Of a stretch of 12,754 bases of DNA, positions 11,403-12,754 are shown piece after piece (within the stretch, counting starts at the first letter, position 1; every line of letters starts with the position of its first letter). A program made the position numbers and the translations under genes. The notes under the pieces were generated by a model. The model was given only the letters and a program-made list of their open reading frames with translations. It did no database searches and was not told the origin of the DNA. The DNA comes from Firmicutes bacterium UBA2595 (GTDB lineage: Bacteria > Bacillota > Thermincolia > Thermincolales > UBA2595). The DNA lies in assembly GCA_002339745.1 (NCBI GenBank), contig DDKP01000118.1, positions 1,368 to 14,121 on the forward strand, read 5' to 3'.

Positions 11403-12754
11403 ACTTGACGGGGACTACACATGGGCTAAGGTAATCAGCAGTGGAGATAAGATAGACGTCAACGCGTTGTACCCGTCAAGCGCAGGGAACAACTACAGAA
11501 CTATTTACGCACATTCTTACGTATATTCACCTACAGCGCAGAACGTATATTTGAGCATGGGTTCGGACGACGGTATCAGGGCCTGGGTGAACGGCAACCT
11601 GGTATGGTCAAACGATGTTAACAGGGGACACACCTTCAACCAGGACAGGGTACAGGTCAACCTCAACGCAGGATGGAACCGGCTGCTGATCAAGGTCAGA
11701 AACGGTACAGCAGCATTTGACTTCTCGGCCCGTTTCACCGATGCCGCCGGTAACCCAGTGGATTTCAGGTATCAGTTGGATGACCCGGGACAGTTTACAG
11801 AGGTTCCGGATACTACACCCCCAACGATATTGAATGTCAAAACTACAGTGCTTGCAGACAATAAGGTAAGGGTGGAGTGGGTGACTGACGAAGCAGGCAG
11901 CAGTTACCTGGAATGGGGCAAAGACGCCAACTACGGGTCGAACTGGTCTTCTTCCGCGTTGACGATAACCCATTGGAGAGATATTGACCCGCTTGAGGCC
12001 AACACCATCTACCACCTGAGGATTAAGAGCGCCGATTATTTTGTAAACACGAGTGTCTATGGGGATTTTGTAATCACCACGGGACCGGGGACAGCCCCCT
12101 TTATCCGGGGATGGCTTGTTAACGGAGTTTATACTAATTCCGACAGCGGGACCCGCTTGGCTGTTGACTATCTGGGAGGCGAAAGTATTGCCAGGCCCTT
12201 GGATGGAGAAGGGACACTGGCTATGGGTAAGACTTGGACCGAGTTAAATTCTACAGGGGACTATGTAGATTTGTCGGGTAGATTCGGAACTTCACCTGAT
12301 TCGGTAGCTTATGCTTATGTCAATGTAAGCAGGGGTTCGACGGATACAAACCAGTATTATTTGTGGCTTGGAACAACGGGTGGATACAATGTCTTTATTA
12401 ACGGTGTAAGCGTATATTCAAGAAATGTCAGCAGAGAACATAAATTCAACGAAGATATTATCCCGATATCATTGGTCAGCGGGTGGAACCGGCTGTTGTT
12501 GAAGCTGACTCCAGGCGAAAACGGAGTTTTCGGATACTCGGCCAGGATAGCCCCCATAACAGGTAATGCTAACCTTTTGACCGCAGCAAACTATCAGGAA
12601 CAACATGATCCTGAAGTAACCTTTACAGAGAGCGGATCATTACTTCAGGCTTATGCCGGCTATGATAATCCGGGCCAACCTGCCTACCTGAAACGTTGGA
12701 TCGTTTCTATCAGAACTTCGTATAATTTAGGGCAGTCTTGGTTCCCAACGGTAC
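11395..12754 (+). CDS. Downstream fragment of modular secreted protein: PA14-like, FN3, PA14-like, Asp-box start (runs off window)
   Basis: The +1 frame relative to the previous fragment is open from before 11395 to the window end, with no signal peptide and no ribosome binding site; TTG 11395 is only a nominal start. Recognisable sequence begins at about 11404. First module (to about 11790): the C-terminal part of a PA14-like carbohydrate-associated domain, with 'GSDDGIRAWVNG' and 'GWNRLLIKV'. Then comes a fibronectin type III domain (about 11809-12093, 'DTTPPTILNV' to 'VYGDFVITTG'). A complete second PA14-like module follows (about 12100-12560, from 'IRGWLVNGVY' through 'GWNRLLLKL'). The final residues include SYNLGQSW, an Asp-box-like motif that would open a sialidase-type propeller. 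Comparison with the second module shows that the first lacks its N-terminal half ('WLVNG...LGGE' part). Such proteins are large surface adhesins or glycan-acting enzymes. Confidence 0.75.
   Translation, partial: MRKLDGDYTWAKVISSGDKIDVNALYPSSAGNNYRTIYAHSYVYSPTAQNVYLSMGSDDGIRAWVNGNLVWSNDVNRGHTFNQDRVQVNLNAGWNRLLIKVRNGTAAFDFSARFTDAAGNPVDFRYQLDDPGQFTEVPDTTPPTILNVKTTVLADNKVRVEWVTDEAGSSYLEWGKDANYGSNWSSSALTITHWRDIDPLEANTIYHLRIKSADYFVNTSVYGDFVITTGPGTAPFIRGWLVNGVYTNSDSGTRLAVDYLGGESIARPLDGEGTLAMGKTWTELNSTGDYVDLSGRFGTSPDSVAYAYVNVSRGSTDTNQYYLWLGTTGGYNVFINGVSVYSRNVSREHKFNEDIIPISLVSGWNRLLLKLTPGENGVFGYSARIAPITGNANLLTAANYQEQHDPEVTFTESGSLLQAYAGYDNPGQPAYLKRWIVSIRTSYNLGQSWFPTV

Noticed and set aside
11376..11419. 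The decamer direct repeat as a target-site duplication of an inserted element
   Set aside because: The copies are only 34 nt apart, with no element between them, and both fit coding sequence for GDY-type motifs.

Overview
The window looks like chromosomal DNA of an anaerobic, spore-forming Gram-positive bacterium of the Clostridia, possibly Peptococcaceae-like. This is an inference from several things together: strong AGGAGG-type ribosome binding sites, frequent TTG and GTG starts, lipoproteins with lipoboxes, a compact-cluster iron-sulfur flavoprotein, heptamers matching the Spo0A box, and many cell-envelope genes. No rRNA, tRNA, CRISPR array or transposase gene is visible. The species cannot be named from this sequence alone.

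Layout. (1) 60-884 (+) is a lipid-anchored NodB-type polysaccharide deacetylase, followed by a 114-nt palindromic repeat. (2) 5172-1436 (-) is a tight operon of three overlapping genes: an O-antigen ligase/polymerase-like membrane protein, a membrane protein with three calcium-type FG-GAP motifs, and a lipoprotein. It has a good sigma-A promoter at 5211-5239. A small acidic protein (1348-1037, -) follows from its own promoter. (3) 5870-5334 (-) is a glutamine/serine-rich coiled-coil protein with a 12-triplet collagen-like tail, closed by a clear terminator. (4) 5950-7272 (+) is a CapA-type metallophosphatase lipoprotein. (5) 7367-8566 (+) is a type II NADH dehydrogenase-like flavoprotein with promoter and terminator. 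(6) 9245-8649 (-) is an iron-sulfur flavoprotein. (7) 9246-9829 is a 584-nt gap holding a large palindromic repeat with a second palindromic element nested in it, then a stretch with dyads and a Spo0A-like promoter. (8) From 9830 to the window end runs a large modular secreted protein (signal peptide, Ig-like, Kelch propeller, TolB-like blades, PA14-like, FN3, PA14-like, Asp-box start). It is broken at two places, so it appears to be a decayed gene or to carry sequence errors.

How the genes fit together. Most of the window concerns the cell surface: peptidoglycan or polysaccharide trimming (deacetylase, CapA), polysaccharide ligation or polymerisation with two exported partners, a collagen-like protein that may coat cells or spores, and a giant adhesin- or hydrolase-like surface protein. 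The two redox genes (NDH-2-like and iron-sulfur flavoprotein) form a convergent pair sharing a bidirectional hairpin and look unrelated to the surface genes.

The most notable signals are the paired palindromic repeats whose arms differ between copies yet still pair within each copy, the nested insertion in one of them, the coiled-coil plus collagen protein, the overlapping surface operon, and a promoter with a Spo0A box and 22-bp spacing ahead of the modular gene.
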